Source: Symbiodinium natans (Eukaryota; Sar; Dinophyceae; Suessiales; Symbiodiniaceae). From it: a stretch of 64,000 nucleotides of DNA. The notes under the pieces are model-generated. The model was not told the DNA's origin, made no database searches, and saw only the letters and a list, made by a program, of their open reading frames with translations. This document shows positions 55,860-64,000 of this stretch, piece by piece. Each line of letters opens with the position of its first letter. Position 1 is the stretch's first letter. Position numbers and translations under genes: made by a program. The stretch covers positions 10,001-74,000 of the forward strand of contig CAJNDS010002332.1 of assembly GCA_905221605.1 (NCBI GenBank), given 5' to 3'.

Positions 55860-56021
55860 CTAAACCTCATGCAACATCGTAAACCCTAAACAGTTCAACA
55901 TCTTGAGCAATCCTCCGTCAGGCAGCTGCCGCTTTCCAGCCAGCGGTGGATTTGCACGGATGCGGTGCACTGCGGCATCCTTGGCTGCTCCATTTCCTCG
56001 TAGCCCTGTCTTGAAGAACTC
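55860..56021 (-). CDS. Possible last exon, unrecognised
   Basis: After CTGCTTCTTCAAG the frame reads EFFKTGLRGNGAAKDAAVHR and IRANPPLAGKRQLPDGGLLK, ending in TAG. Codons are C/G-rich until the last 15, which overlap CCCTAAA telomere-type sequence (55858-55890), so a donor may lie earlier. Confidence 0.45.
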   Translation of the reverse strand, partial: EFFKTGLRGNGAAKDAAVHRIRANPPLAGKRQLPDGGLLKMLNCLGFTMLHEV

Positions 56022-56190
56022 CTTGAAGAAGCAGGGCCTAAAGCTCAAGCACCACGGTTCTTTGGGGTACATACTTTTCTCCCAGATGTGCCTGCCGGGA
56101 CAGTTTTTAGGCTTAAATCCCTGGCCTCCTACCATCTCCCACCCCCGCACCCCCCGCCCTGCCAAGTATCTTCTGGGAGCAGCGCAGCAA

Positions 56191-56271
56191 AGGCCGGAGC
56201 ATGTGCGCGTACTGCGGCAGGCGGTACCTCAGTTGTTGCTCTCTCCCGTGATCCGGAGAGATGGACCATGA
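56191..56271 (+). CDS. Possible terminal exon
   Basis: After GGAGCAGCGCAG it reads QRPEHVRVLRQAVPQLLLSP and VIRRDGP to TGA. The following 120 nt are open in other frames on both strands (TFNVAKVHEDFQAA on plus; KVFMHLGYVEGHG on minus), so the assignment is tentative. Confidence 0.35.
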   Translation, partial: RPEHVRVLRQAVPQLLLSPVIRRDGP

Positions 56272-56524
56272 CCTTCAACGTAGCCAAGGTGCATGAAGAC
56301 TTTCAAGCTGCTTCCGTGGCACGTGTGCCTGCCCTCCAGTCCCAGGAGCCTGGCAGTTGCAGGGCAGATGCTAGACACCTGGAAGTAGTCTAAGCGGTCT
56401 CAAGATTAAACTCCACTGACACGACTGCACCCACGGCGTCTCTTCAGCAAATGCGACAGCTTCAGGACTGAGTCCCGTAGTTTATACTACGGAGGGCTAG
56501 AATTGACAGACAGAGTATACAGAG

Positions 56525-56761
56525 TCAGCGTAGCTCCCCCCCTAGTTCTCGACTTGATCTCGGTCGCGGACATTGCTCCCTCTCATCCCTCTCATCGAGC
56601 GACTGAAGGGCTAAATCATTGACTGCTGCCGAGGAAGCCGAGGCACATGCTCGATGGCCAGATCCTGAGTCCTCCCAGGCACAGCCCCGGAACGAAAATT
56701 GTTGTGGGCAAAGATAGCATTGCCCAACTCTTGAGCTGGACTCATAAACCCGATACTGCAT
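56525..56761 (-). CDS. ORF, hypothetical
   Basis: The frame contains SAAVNDLALQSLDERDEREQ near its end and stops with TGA. An overlapping minus frame (LGNAIFAHNNFRSGAVPGRT) is equally plausible upstream. At most one is real in each half. Confidence 0.3.
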   Translation of the reverse strand: MQYRVYESSSRVGQCYLCPQQFSFRGCAWEDSGSGHRACASASSAAVNDLALQSLDERDEREQCPRPRSSRELGGELR

Positions 56762-57147
56762 ACAGTGCGCCCAGACTGGAATCCAAAACCCCTGACAAGT
56801 GAAACCACCCCAGCATGATCCCTAGAATCACTCCTCCAGGGCACAGCATCCGTGTGGGCAGCGTGGGGCCTCGCGGCTGCGAGCTCCAGGCGCTTCCGAA
56901 ATACCTGAGGCAGCCTATAGTATACAGATAAGGCCTTGTTGGGTTTAGGATGGGGGGATCCCTACAACCCCCCGGTATCGCTCAAGGTCTCGACGCTAGG
57001 GGCCTAGAGGTATTTGTCGGTGCCTGCGTTGTTCTGAATTCTGCTTGTGTTGCACACGGGACACAACCGGAAAGCAACCAAAACAAAGCACATTGTGGCT
57101 TAGCGCTTCAGGATACCGGGCTCCTTCTCGCGAATCCCTAGCATCGC

Positions 57148-58092
57148 CAAGCCGTGACAAGAGTAACTCCAGGACCCCACATCCCGACGATTCCCGAAGT
57201 CTGGCCTGGGCGGCTTTCTCTTGCCCGTGGTCTTGGTCGAGGATCGCGATGACCAGGTCAATGGCTGCGATCACACCTTCCTTGGTCCGAAACGAAAACT
57301 TGAGTTACATAACTCGCTGAATTGCAAGGCCATCAGAGGTGGCACCGGGAACGCAACGCGTTCTTGAAAGCGCACCCAGGCTTCTGGACAGGCAGCCTCG
57401 TCCCTGGCCAACTGAGCGGAGCTCTCCACCCAGGCCAGGGTCCTTGTGACCAGGTCTGCCATCAGGTTCTGTGAGAGATAGTGCCCAGTCCTCGAGCCGC
57501 ACCACCATGCACTACCAACTGCCACCCCAAAGTAAGTCGGAACAAGTTAGGACAGTAAGGATATCCTCACGATGGAGAACCATGCCCAGTATTACAAAAG
57601 GCGATATATGACTGGAAAGGCGAGTCTCTGCCCATAAGTGTGGCTGATGTTCAGCGAGGCCGAGACAACTTTCACCGAGTTCCAAAAGTCTGCATCGGGT
57701 CCAGGGCAATCCATGCTGTCGCCCGCCGCACGGGACACGCTGGTATGGAAGGCATCCATGAAGTCCCGCTCAAGCACCTGCACAGAGTGGTCCGTCGGGT
57801 CCTCCACCTTGTCGACGCAACACCGTTCAGGGACAAAGTTGTCATCCCAGCAACCTGGCTTTGGGTCCTCAAGGCAGCAGTCTTCGAAGGAGTAGCCATC
57901 GATCCAGCAGGCCGGGTCTCCCCGAATCCGGCGTGTCTCATTGCCGAACTCGCCCCCGCAGCACTTCTCTCTCGTGTAGAGCTCGTCCCAGCACGCCGGG
58001 TCTCCCTGCACACAGCACCGCTGCTCCTGGCATTGGTGCTGGGCTTCCGACTTTCGAAAACACCACCATACCCCAGAAAGAGATGCACAAAA
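57148..58092 (-). CDS. Cys-rich CW...CC repeat protein
   Basis: Exons: 57632-58092, 57346-57511, about 57148-57298. The first (after CGCTTCAG) carries four Cys-pair units: CQEQRCC, then GDPACWDELYTREKCC, GDPACWIDGYSFEDCC and PGCWDDNFVPERCC, followed by an acidic segment and SVKVVSASLNISHTYG. It ends in two bases before a GC donor. Exon 2 completes the codon and reads AWWCGSRTGHYLSQNLMADL, then WVESSAQLARDE and AWVRFQERVAFP. Exon 3 reads FSFRTKEGVIAAIDLVIAIL and DQDHGQEKAAQARLRESS. CW-x(n)-CC units recur in predicted dinoflagellate proteins; paired Cys and three acidic loops suggest an extracellular or luminal disulfide module. The second intron is only about 47 nt. The N-terminus (signal peptide expected) was not found. 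Molecular function is unknown. Confidence 0.65.
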
Positions 58093-59889
58093 CTGAAGCG
58101 TTTCAAGTCACGTCGTACTCGCCGTGCCAGCATGTCGACGTGCCAGCATAGCCAGTGAGAGACACCCACAGCAGCAAAGGCAGCTGCAAGGATGTCTGGG
58201 TTTCGATACGCATCACAGAACCTGATGCCCGAAAAGAGTTTTTGGGGGGGGAGGGGTTTTGGGGGGGTTTGCGGGAGGGGGGGTTTTGGGGGGTGGGTGG
58301 CGGGGGGGGGCACAATATGCCACATTGCAAGGAATGCTTGCTTCGTCCAGCAGACGGCGTGGTTGGGGAACTTCGAGGCACGCAGGCTTCGCGGCTTCTG
58401 GGCTTCGGGTCGTCTGAAGCCCGAATGACAACATTTGGCAAGATCCCAAAATCAGCCAATCCTGTTGCAGACAAGTGCTGACCAGGCGGCCACACACATC
58501 AGACACGGATGGAACTGCGCCAGCGGCGGCATGAGCTTTACCCTAAGGCCTGCAGGCTCACGTTCAGCCGCAGCCAAAACGCTTCGCTACCTTCCTTTAA
58601 GAAAATTGCAGTTGCACGCTGAAGCAGAACTTGAAGACACGGCAGCTCCCAAGCACTTGGTCGACGTTCTCCCTCACTGTTGATCGCATGCACTGCGTGC
58701 TCTTACTCTCAGGTGATGGGCTGGGGTTAGTCATAGGTTTTTGAGAGATGTATAGATAGGTATTTCAATGATACGGTACGTCTATTGATTGCTGGGTTGC
58801 TTGGTGTGTTTGGTTGCTCAAGCAGGCCTAGCAGCTGGAGCCATCAGGGGCATGTATCGGCATGGAGAGTTGGTGGGTAAAGATCTTCCAGGATCGAGCA
58901 GTTCACAGAAGTTAACAAAGTAAACAAGCAGCCCGAGTCATAACCTCAAGCAGAGCCGCATCTTTGAGAACGAAGCTAGGACAACAAATGTAAAGACATG
59001 TCCCGAGGCTATTTCGTAGGGCCCTGCAGGGTATGGAGCACCCAGGGCCAAGGTGTTTGGGTCGACGCCCGATCTCCAGACCCCGCTGAAAGCTCCGCTG
59101 CAGCCCCGGCAACAAAACAGGGCAACAAAACAGCAGCAGAGCTGCAGCAGCAACAGCAACGTTAAGCATCATCGGCGTTGGCAAGGACCAGCAATAATGA
59201 CGACTATTACGATGAAAGTACATAATGATGTCGAAACCCACAAATACTCCTTCAAGTTACCCAGAAGTAGCGCTACTGTCTCGCTTGGGTTTTTTGAGCT
59301 GCAATTGTTGTAGCAACAAGCACTCAGGATTTTCCTTCAGAACAACTAACAATTTAAAACAGTTGCGAACAATATGCACAAATAAATGGCAAGAATAGAA
59401 GCCTACAGTTAAAATCGTACATCGTAAGAAATCAACAAATTAGCAAACGACACTAACATATCACAACACAAGCTATAAACGCAATAACAACAGTAAAGGA
59501 TCCTTCTTGAAAAAAGGCATAGAAAAATCACTGATAGCGAATATCTAACGAGAATACACGCTCAATCATACAAACAAATACACGGCCGAGTAAGGAACAA
59601 ACGAAAACAAATATTTCATATCCTGAAACCTCTGAAACGTTGAAACCAACTACAGCATTTAGTCAACGGGTGGCCGTCTATTATTTCTGCTCTGAGGAGC
59701 TATCCGGTGAGCCGCGCCAGGCGACAGCTCCTCTGCAAGAGGGAGAGGGATGGAATCGGGGTGCAGCGTTTCGGATGTCAAGTGGTCAGCTTGGCGACAG
59801 CGGCAGATACCCGGAAAGGGAAGAATGGGAGAAGCAAACCAGTCACTGCATGAGACCAAAGACCGGTGAAAAGAACACAAAGTCAAAGC
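58093..59889. other. No gene assigned
   Basis: Contains a G-rich tract (58246-58310), an ambiguous exon-like stretch at 58.63-58.69 kb (minus: RENVDQVLGSCR; plus: ELEDTAAPKHLVDVL) and an AT-rich block 59340-59640 with no coding features. Confidence 0.45.
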
Positions 59890-61040
59890 TTCGGCGGCCT
59901 GGAAGGGGCTCCAAGCCTCCGTGTCCCAGAGGCTGTAATCGCCCGGGTCCTTGAAGTTTTTGAGGCCAAGGCAAGCTATAAAGAGGATTCTTGGAGCATA
60001 GACGCCTGTCATGGAAGGAAAGCATGGGGAGCTTTGTAGGGCTTCGGCGTGGAGCGTGGCCGAATGGTAGCTTCATGCACCCTGTACAGAGCCTTCTGTG
60101 TTTGGCTCGAAGCTCCAATTCTTCAGCCCTTTCGATGTGCGCCCGAAGTACGCGCGACCGAAACTCAAGACAACTCAAGAATGTGCCCCTCAAAGCCCCT
60201 GACCTTATGCCTCCCGTTCCGGGCCCATGCATGCCAAGACGCATCTCGCTCAGCCCACCGGTAGTTGTAGGACTGGTGGTCCTGCCAGTAAGAACTCCGC
60301 CTTAAGATCCACGGTCACTGACATGCTGATCAATGCTGCCCACAAGCAGACCATGGGAGTCTGTCACTCCGCAAGTCGGAACTGGCATTTCGAAAAAACC
60401 AAGCCACACAAACGTGACCACTCCTCCCTGAAGCCTAGTTTCCAATGTTGAACATCAGCAGCTGGTGCATCAGGGGCGAATAATACTGGCGAATACCTTT
60501 AAGCGGGAAGAGTGCTTATCCCGCCTTGCAAGGATTGGGCTTCAGATTTCCGGACGCGGGGGTCCTGGTGGAACAAGTACTTCGACAGCTGCGACGGCAT
60601 GAAGATGGGCATGTTCATGCCTTTCTCGGGGGGAGGCTTCGGGTTTAGGCTTGTCATTCAGCTCAACCCGCCGGACTGAGGACGCACTGTGCAACGCGTG
60701 CTCTTGCGCACTGTGCAGAATGAGTCACTCTTCCTTGCCTTGCCTATCCTCGGTTTCAGCTGACAACCCTCCAGTTAAATCTTTTGAAAGGGCCACACTG
60801 GCACATCCTTAGATCTTCCAATTCAAGAGCCGACAATCGAAACTAGGACAAGGAAGAAAGGGCAAGACCCGCCCGAACCTGTAACCCCAGACCCAAATTA
60901 AAACTTACACAAAGGAAGAGAGGCTCAATGATTGTAGCTTGGGAATTACGTGGACCCCCTGCAACACAAAAACCCCTGCAAACAATGAAGACACCATAGA
61001 ACTCGTAGAAGGTGATGAGGTCCATGTCGTAAGGCCTTGT
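59890..61040 (-). CDS. Three-exon gene fragment, unrecognised
   Basis: Exon 60995-61040 (acceptor AGCTCTCAG, donor GTGTCT) reads TRPYDMDLITFYEFY. Exon 60088-60163 (acceptor GTTGTCTTGAG, donor GTACAG) reads FRSRVLRAHIERAEELELRA and KHRRL plus one base. Exon 59890-60005 (acceptor TTCCATGACAG, donor GCTTTG) completes Cys, then reads VYAPRILFIACLGLKNFKDP and DYSLWDTEAWSPFQAAE. The last two join exactly in phase. The first is 830 bp away and may belong elsewhere, since plus is also open there (ELVEGDEVHVVRP). A charged helix followed by a hydrophobic segment; family unknown. Confidence 0.5.
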
Positions 61041-61132
61041 CTGAGAGCTACATGGTCCAAAGTTCCCCAACAACTTTCACTTTCTTCGCTTGGGCGTTCT
61101 GCCGCACTTCTTTGGAAGCAGGAACGGGGCCA

Positions 61133-61154
61133 GAGCCAAGTTCGAACTTGGCTC
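61133..61154. repeat. 22-bp perfect palindrome
   Basis: Centred on TTCGAA (61141-61146), with the core AAGTTCGAACTT identical to that of the palindrome at 28059. Confidence 0.85.
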
Positions 61155-61299
61155 CCCCACGTTCCCCGTTCTCCGTCTTTCTATCTCCCCCTCTTCCTTC
61201 TTCATCTTCATGTTCTTCTTGCTGGGCTCTGCTTGTCATTGTTCTTTTCTTTTCCTGTCAGCCCTCCCAGCGGTAAAGCAGCGACAAACTGAACACTGA

Positions 61300-62310
61300 C
61301 AACCGCTGGGCTTAGGATTACAAGTAAGCGCATGACAGCTTTAAGACTTGACAAAAGCCTGGCGGCCACAGGACCACCGCGCGGAACTGCGCAAATGTGC
61401 TGAACTTCCGATCCGTCATCGCCTGGGTGGCTTGAGAATGGCCACGAACCCGAACCGAACCTCTGCCACCTTTTGAGCCTATCAACTGCATGCCCTGCGC
61501 CTCCAATGGCATGCGGCCCTACAGCATGTGTCGGCACTCTAGTGACTCTGGTGCAGGTGGACGCGGAGCCCCAAACCAGATAACGCGAAGTCCAGCCGAA
61601 AAACCTACAGGTTAGCAAGATGTGGTCCTTAAACCGTCTCCTACACGCTGGACCCCCTGAGAGCCAAAGAGTGAAGCAACCAAGTCGGCAGGGGCACGCG
61701 CGTGCTGAAGCCTGAGGACTATGACATGTCGGTAGTGGAGGGCTCAAGTTGCTCTTAAGGTTGGGGTTCCATGTGCCCCCATGAGCCGGGGATTGGGCTT
61801 GTTTTGACCGACTGAAGCATATTGCAACGCCACGAGCATTAGAGACAAAGTGCCAAGAACTTACACTTCTGAGGGTTCTTGCCACCTGCCTAGCCACACG
61901 CGGGGGGTGAACGGGAGGGAAAACTGTTCTGACAGTTGCAAGCCCGAGTTAGGAAATGACGGAGGCAGGCGTATGCGATAGGGAAAAGGTTCAGGGTTTT
62001 CCCTTGCAAGCTCGGGTTGGGGAGGGCTCTCAGGGTTTCGAGTTGGGTTTTCGTGCTGTTTGCCCCGTCTGCTTTGGGTTCCCATGCCCTCCTAGGCAGA
62101 GTGCTACCATCTGCGCCAACACCAGACATCCTTGAGGCTTGAATCCCAAACCCCCCACTCACAGCTCGGGCAACTCGATGCATCAAGCGTGCCCCATAAA
62201 GCCATAAACTCTGCATCCTGGGAGCGGTAGGGATATTGGGTGCTGCTCGCGGACCGGAGCCGACCATCCCCAAGCTGCCAGTCCATGGGATCGCCTCCGG
62301 GGGCTCCCCC
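61300..62310. other. No gene recognised
   Basis: Covered by a 229-codon minus frame (61208-61897) without a domain and with weak codon bias. A short stretch MRLLVILSPAVVSVQFVAAL resembles a signal peptide but is near the end of that frame. I do not call a gene. Confidence 0.4.
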
Positions 62311-62317
62311 ACCCCAC

Positions 62318-62375
62318 CTCCCCCCCTTTCCCCCCCTTTCCCCCCCTTTCTCCCCTTCCCCCCCCCCCCCCCCCC
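62318..62375. repeat. Poly-C / CCCTTT tract
   Basis: CCCCCCTTT units leading into a run of about 18 C. Confidence 0.9.
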
Positions 62376-62873
62376 AAAAAAAAACACCACCCCTCAACCG
62401 CGCAGTCCACACTGCCTCCCATTAGGCGCTGAATGGTGCACATCAAGATCGCCTCATGCGGACCTCGGCTTCGGGACACCCTTCTCAGCAGCAGTTGCAA
62501 CTCCAACCATCCCCCCAATCAACTTGGGATGCGAATGTGCTATAGCCCAAAACTGTACTCCCACACCCGCAACCCTGAACTCTGGTCAAGGCCTCAAAGC
62601 GCAAACACGCAACCCCACGAGGGCCACCTGCCTACACCAGCACCACCATTTTAGCCACAGCCTTCCGTGAATCCATCCAAGCCGCGGTCCAACACCTTAG
62701 CCCAAGACAGCCGGACTGGAGTTTGGGCCAGACATGCGACTTGGTCACTCAAGGCAACCAGCATCCCCGCATCTCAGCCGGGTGAGTTTAGGGTGCTCCG
62801 CTTTTTACTGCGTACCTCCCAGCCGAGGGCTGCCCCTGAATAAAACGCACCTTCAAACCTTGAACCACGCAAA

Positions 62874-63017
62874 ATGCCAGGCCTCTCTAACTCCAACGAC
62901 TCTGTTGACACAAGTACCTGCGGCCCGAGCCACAAGCACCTCAGTGTCTCGCACCGGGATGTGCGTCGCGCCAGTGTAGAGCGCATGCGTCCGGATGATG
63001 GGGAGCCTTCTCTGTAG
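62874..63017 (+). CDS. 47-codon ORF or first exon
   Basis: ATG start, MPGLSNSNDSVDTSTCGPSH, then KHLSVSHRDVRRASVERMRP and TAG. Strong C/G codon bias in the second half. A GT within ASV or a GA donor after RP could make it a spliced first exon. The minus strand overlaps with another open frame. Confidence 0.4.
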   Translation: MPGLSNSNDSVDTSTCGPSHKHLSVSHRDVRRASVERMRPDDGEPSL

Positions 63018-63198
63018 TCAATTGAGCTTTCAACAGCTCACGGCAAGTTAGACTCAAACCGAAAGCCCTAATCGAGAAACTCGGCTTGCCCCTCTCAGGG
63101 GCCCCGAGCAACTCTCTTAAGGTCTCAGGGGCCATTTTGTGGCGTGCAAACCTGAAGGCGGGGACCCGGCTTCCGGCAGCTGCCTTCCTTTGCTTCAA
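62941..63198 (-). CDS. 85-codon ORF, hypothetical
   Basis: The best part is MAPETLRELLGAPERGKPSF and LTCRELLKAQLTTEK, helical and Leu/Glu-rich. It ends in TGA. It overlaps the plus-strand ORF at 62941-63017, where one of the two must be wrong. Confidence 0.35.
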   Translation of the reverse strand: MKQRKAAAGSRVPAFRFARHKMAPETLRELLGAPERGKPSFSIRAFGLSLTCRELLKAQLTTEKAPHHPDACALHWRDAHPGARH

Positions 63199-63652
63199 AC
63201 CTTCCTCTTAACTGCCCCCCTTCCCACCCCCCGAAGAGGCAACAGCCAGCCCAAGCGGCGTGGGCTTGCCAACCTGGTACTCGAACCTGACACTTGGAGC
63301 GCATGACTCCATTCTCTTATTGGGACTAGCATTTGCCTAGGCCTCGAAACCGGCTGAGGGTCATTGTAAACGAGACTTGTCTGGCAACACCTTTGCACCG
63401 ATGGCTTTGTTTAGGGCCCCCCCATACAAAGTTTTAAGGGCTTGCGACTGGCAAGCGAGTGTACATTGGAGGGCTGTAGGCGCCGTTTGTCCTTCATTCA
63501 GAAGTTGAACCCTACTGTAGAAAGGAGATCCGAAGCGAGTTGAGAATCATGTGTACCCGAACAAAACCGTTTAAACGCAAAACCCTCAACCATCAAGCGA
63601 ACCTCAAAAACCCAACCGCGGTGAGTTTCTGTGGGGAACTCGGGCTTCCAAG

Positions 63653-63698
63653 GTTTGGGGGCTACGCGCTTGACGCCTCGGTACAGCAGGGAAGCAAG
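63653..63698 (+). CDS. 15-codon exon, unrecognised
   Basis: The acceptor is GCTTCCAAG and the donor GTAGGA. It reads FGGYALDASVQQGSK, with nearly all codons C/G-ending. The frame may extend upstream (FCGELGLPR). Confidence 0.45.
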
Positions 63699-63739
63699 GT
63701 AGGAACCTTTGGCAACCCGAAACATCGCCATGCTGTTGT

Positions 63740-63934
63740 GTGACTGTGAGGGAACATCTTCAAAACTTGGGCGCTGTGGCTTTATCTTGGCTGAGGGCGG
63801 AGCTGCATCTGCAAGAACGGGTCGCTCACTGCAAACTCCTCGTGCGGGCGTCCAAGACTAAACTAAACCATCAAGCTCCGCTTTTTGCGGGTGCCCCATG
63901 GAACCCATTTCGCACCGATGCTGGGCGACAATGA
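63740..63934 (+). CDS. Open exon-like segment, unrecognised
   Basis: Reads VREHLQNLGAVALSWLRAEL and HLQERVAHCKLLVRASKTK, helical, with good bias to about 63860. It probably belongs to the gene of the 63.65 kb exon, which has a GTAGGA donor just upstream. It continues towards the window edge. Confidence 0.4.
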   Translation: MTVREHLQNLGAVALSWLRAELHLQERVAHCKLLVRASKTKLNHQAPLFAGAPWNPFRTDAGRQ

Positions 63935-64000
63935 CCGGAGCTTGTGATTTTTGTTAGTATTTATATTGCTCTGATATGCTTTGGATGCACGCTGTCTTCG

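Noticed and set aside
1-64000. tRNA, rRNA, CRISPR arrays, bacterial promoters or operons
   Set aside because: No cloverleaf, rRNA core, spaced repeat array or operon-like gene packing was seen; the DNA is eukaryotic.

Overview
The window looks like nuclear DNA of a dinoflagellate. Three things support this. The minus strand at 1527-1542 matches the first 16 nt of the dinoflagellate trans-spliced leader. TTTAGGG telomere-type repeats sit inside the chromosome on both strands. Coding sequence is cut into very short exons, and many introns begin with GC, a few perhaps with GA, instead of GT. No bacterial operons, rRNA, tRNA, CRISPR array or intact transposon is visible. Most long open frames are chance or microsatellite artefacts. 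I called exons by combining a C/G-ending codon bias, an AG acceptor, a GT/GC/GA donor, and reading phase that carries over to the next exon. No transcript data were available, so edges of single exons are tentative.

Layout. 0.2-5 kb: simple repeats (CCT, TTCAT, CATA) with a few isolated exons. 5.8-13.4 kb, minus: one gene of at least 15 mini-exons, every one placeable in phase 0, encoding charged, largely coiled-coil modules; an ankyrin-like exon lies upstream at 14.6 kb. 18.0-18.7 kb, minus: a three-exon gene start. 20-24.3 kb: scattered exons. 24.5-26.4 kb, plus: an almost complete nine-exon gene with a transit-peptide-like start. 28.4-33.2 kb: short exons, a degenerate tandem repeat and a two-exon plus-strand gene. 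34.1-34.9 kb, minus: HAD-like exons. 35.1-37.3 kb, minus: a TIR-like domain joined to a multi-pass membrane domain. 37.8-45.1 kb: exons on both strands, including a HAD motif-I exon at 43.3 kb. 47.3-50.9 kb, minus: an exostosin-type glycosyltransferase gene of about ten small exons. 52.4-60.2 kb, minus: several exon groups, including a cysteine-rich CW...CC repeat protein at 57.1-58.1 kb. 62.9-63.9 kb: short plus-strand exons at the edge.

Most recognised genes lie on the minus strand, with plus-strand genes near 24.5, 32.5, 37.8, 39.5 and 44.3 kb. The recognisable products are a putative TIR-type signalling or NAD-cleaving membrane protein, a GT47-type glycosyltransferase, HAD-fold hydrolase-like proteins and a secreted-looking Cys-rich protein. 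They do not form one pathway. This fits a dinoflagellate chromosome arm with neighbouring but functionally unrelated genes.
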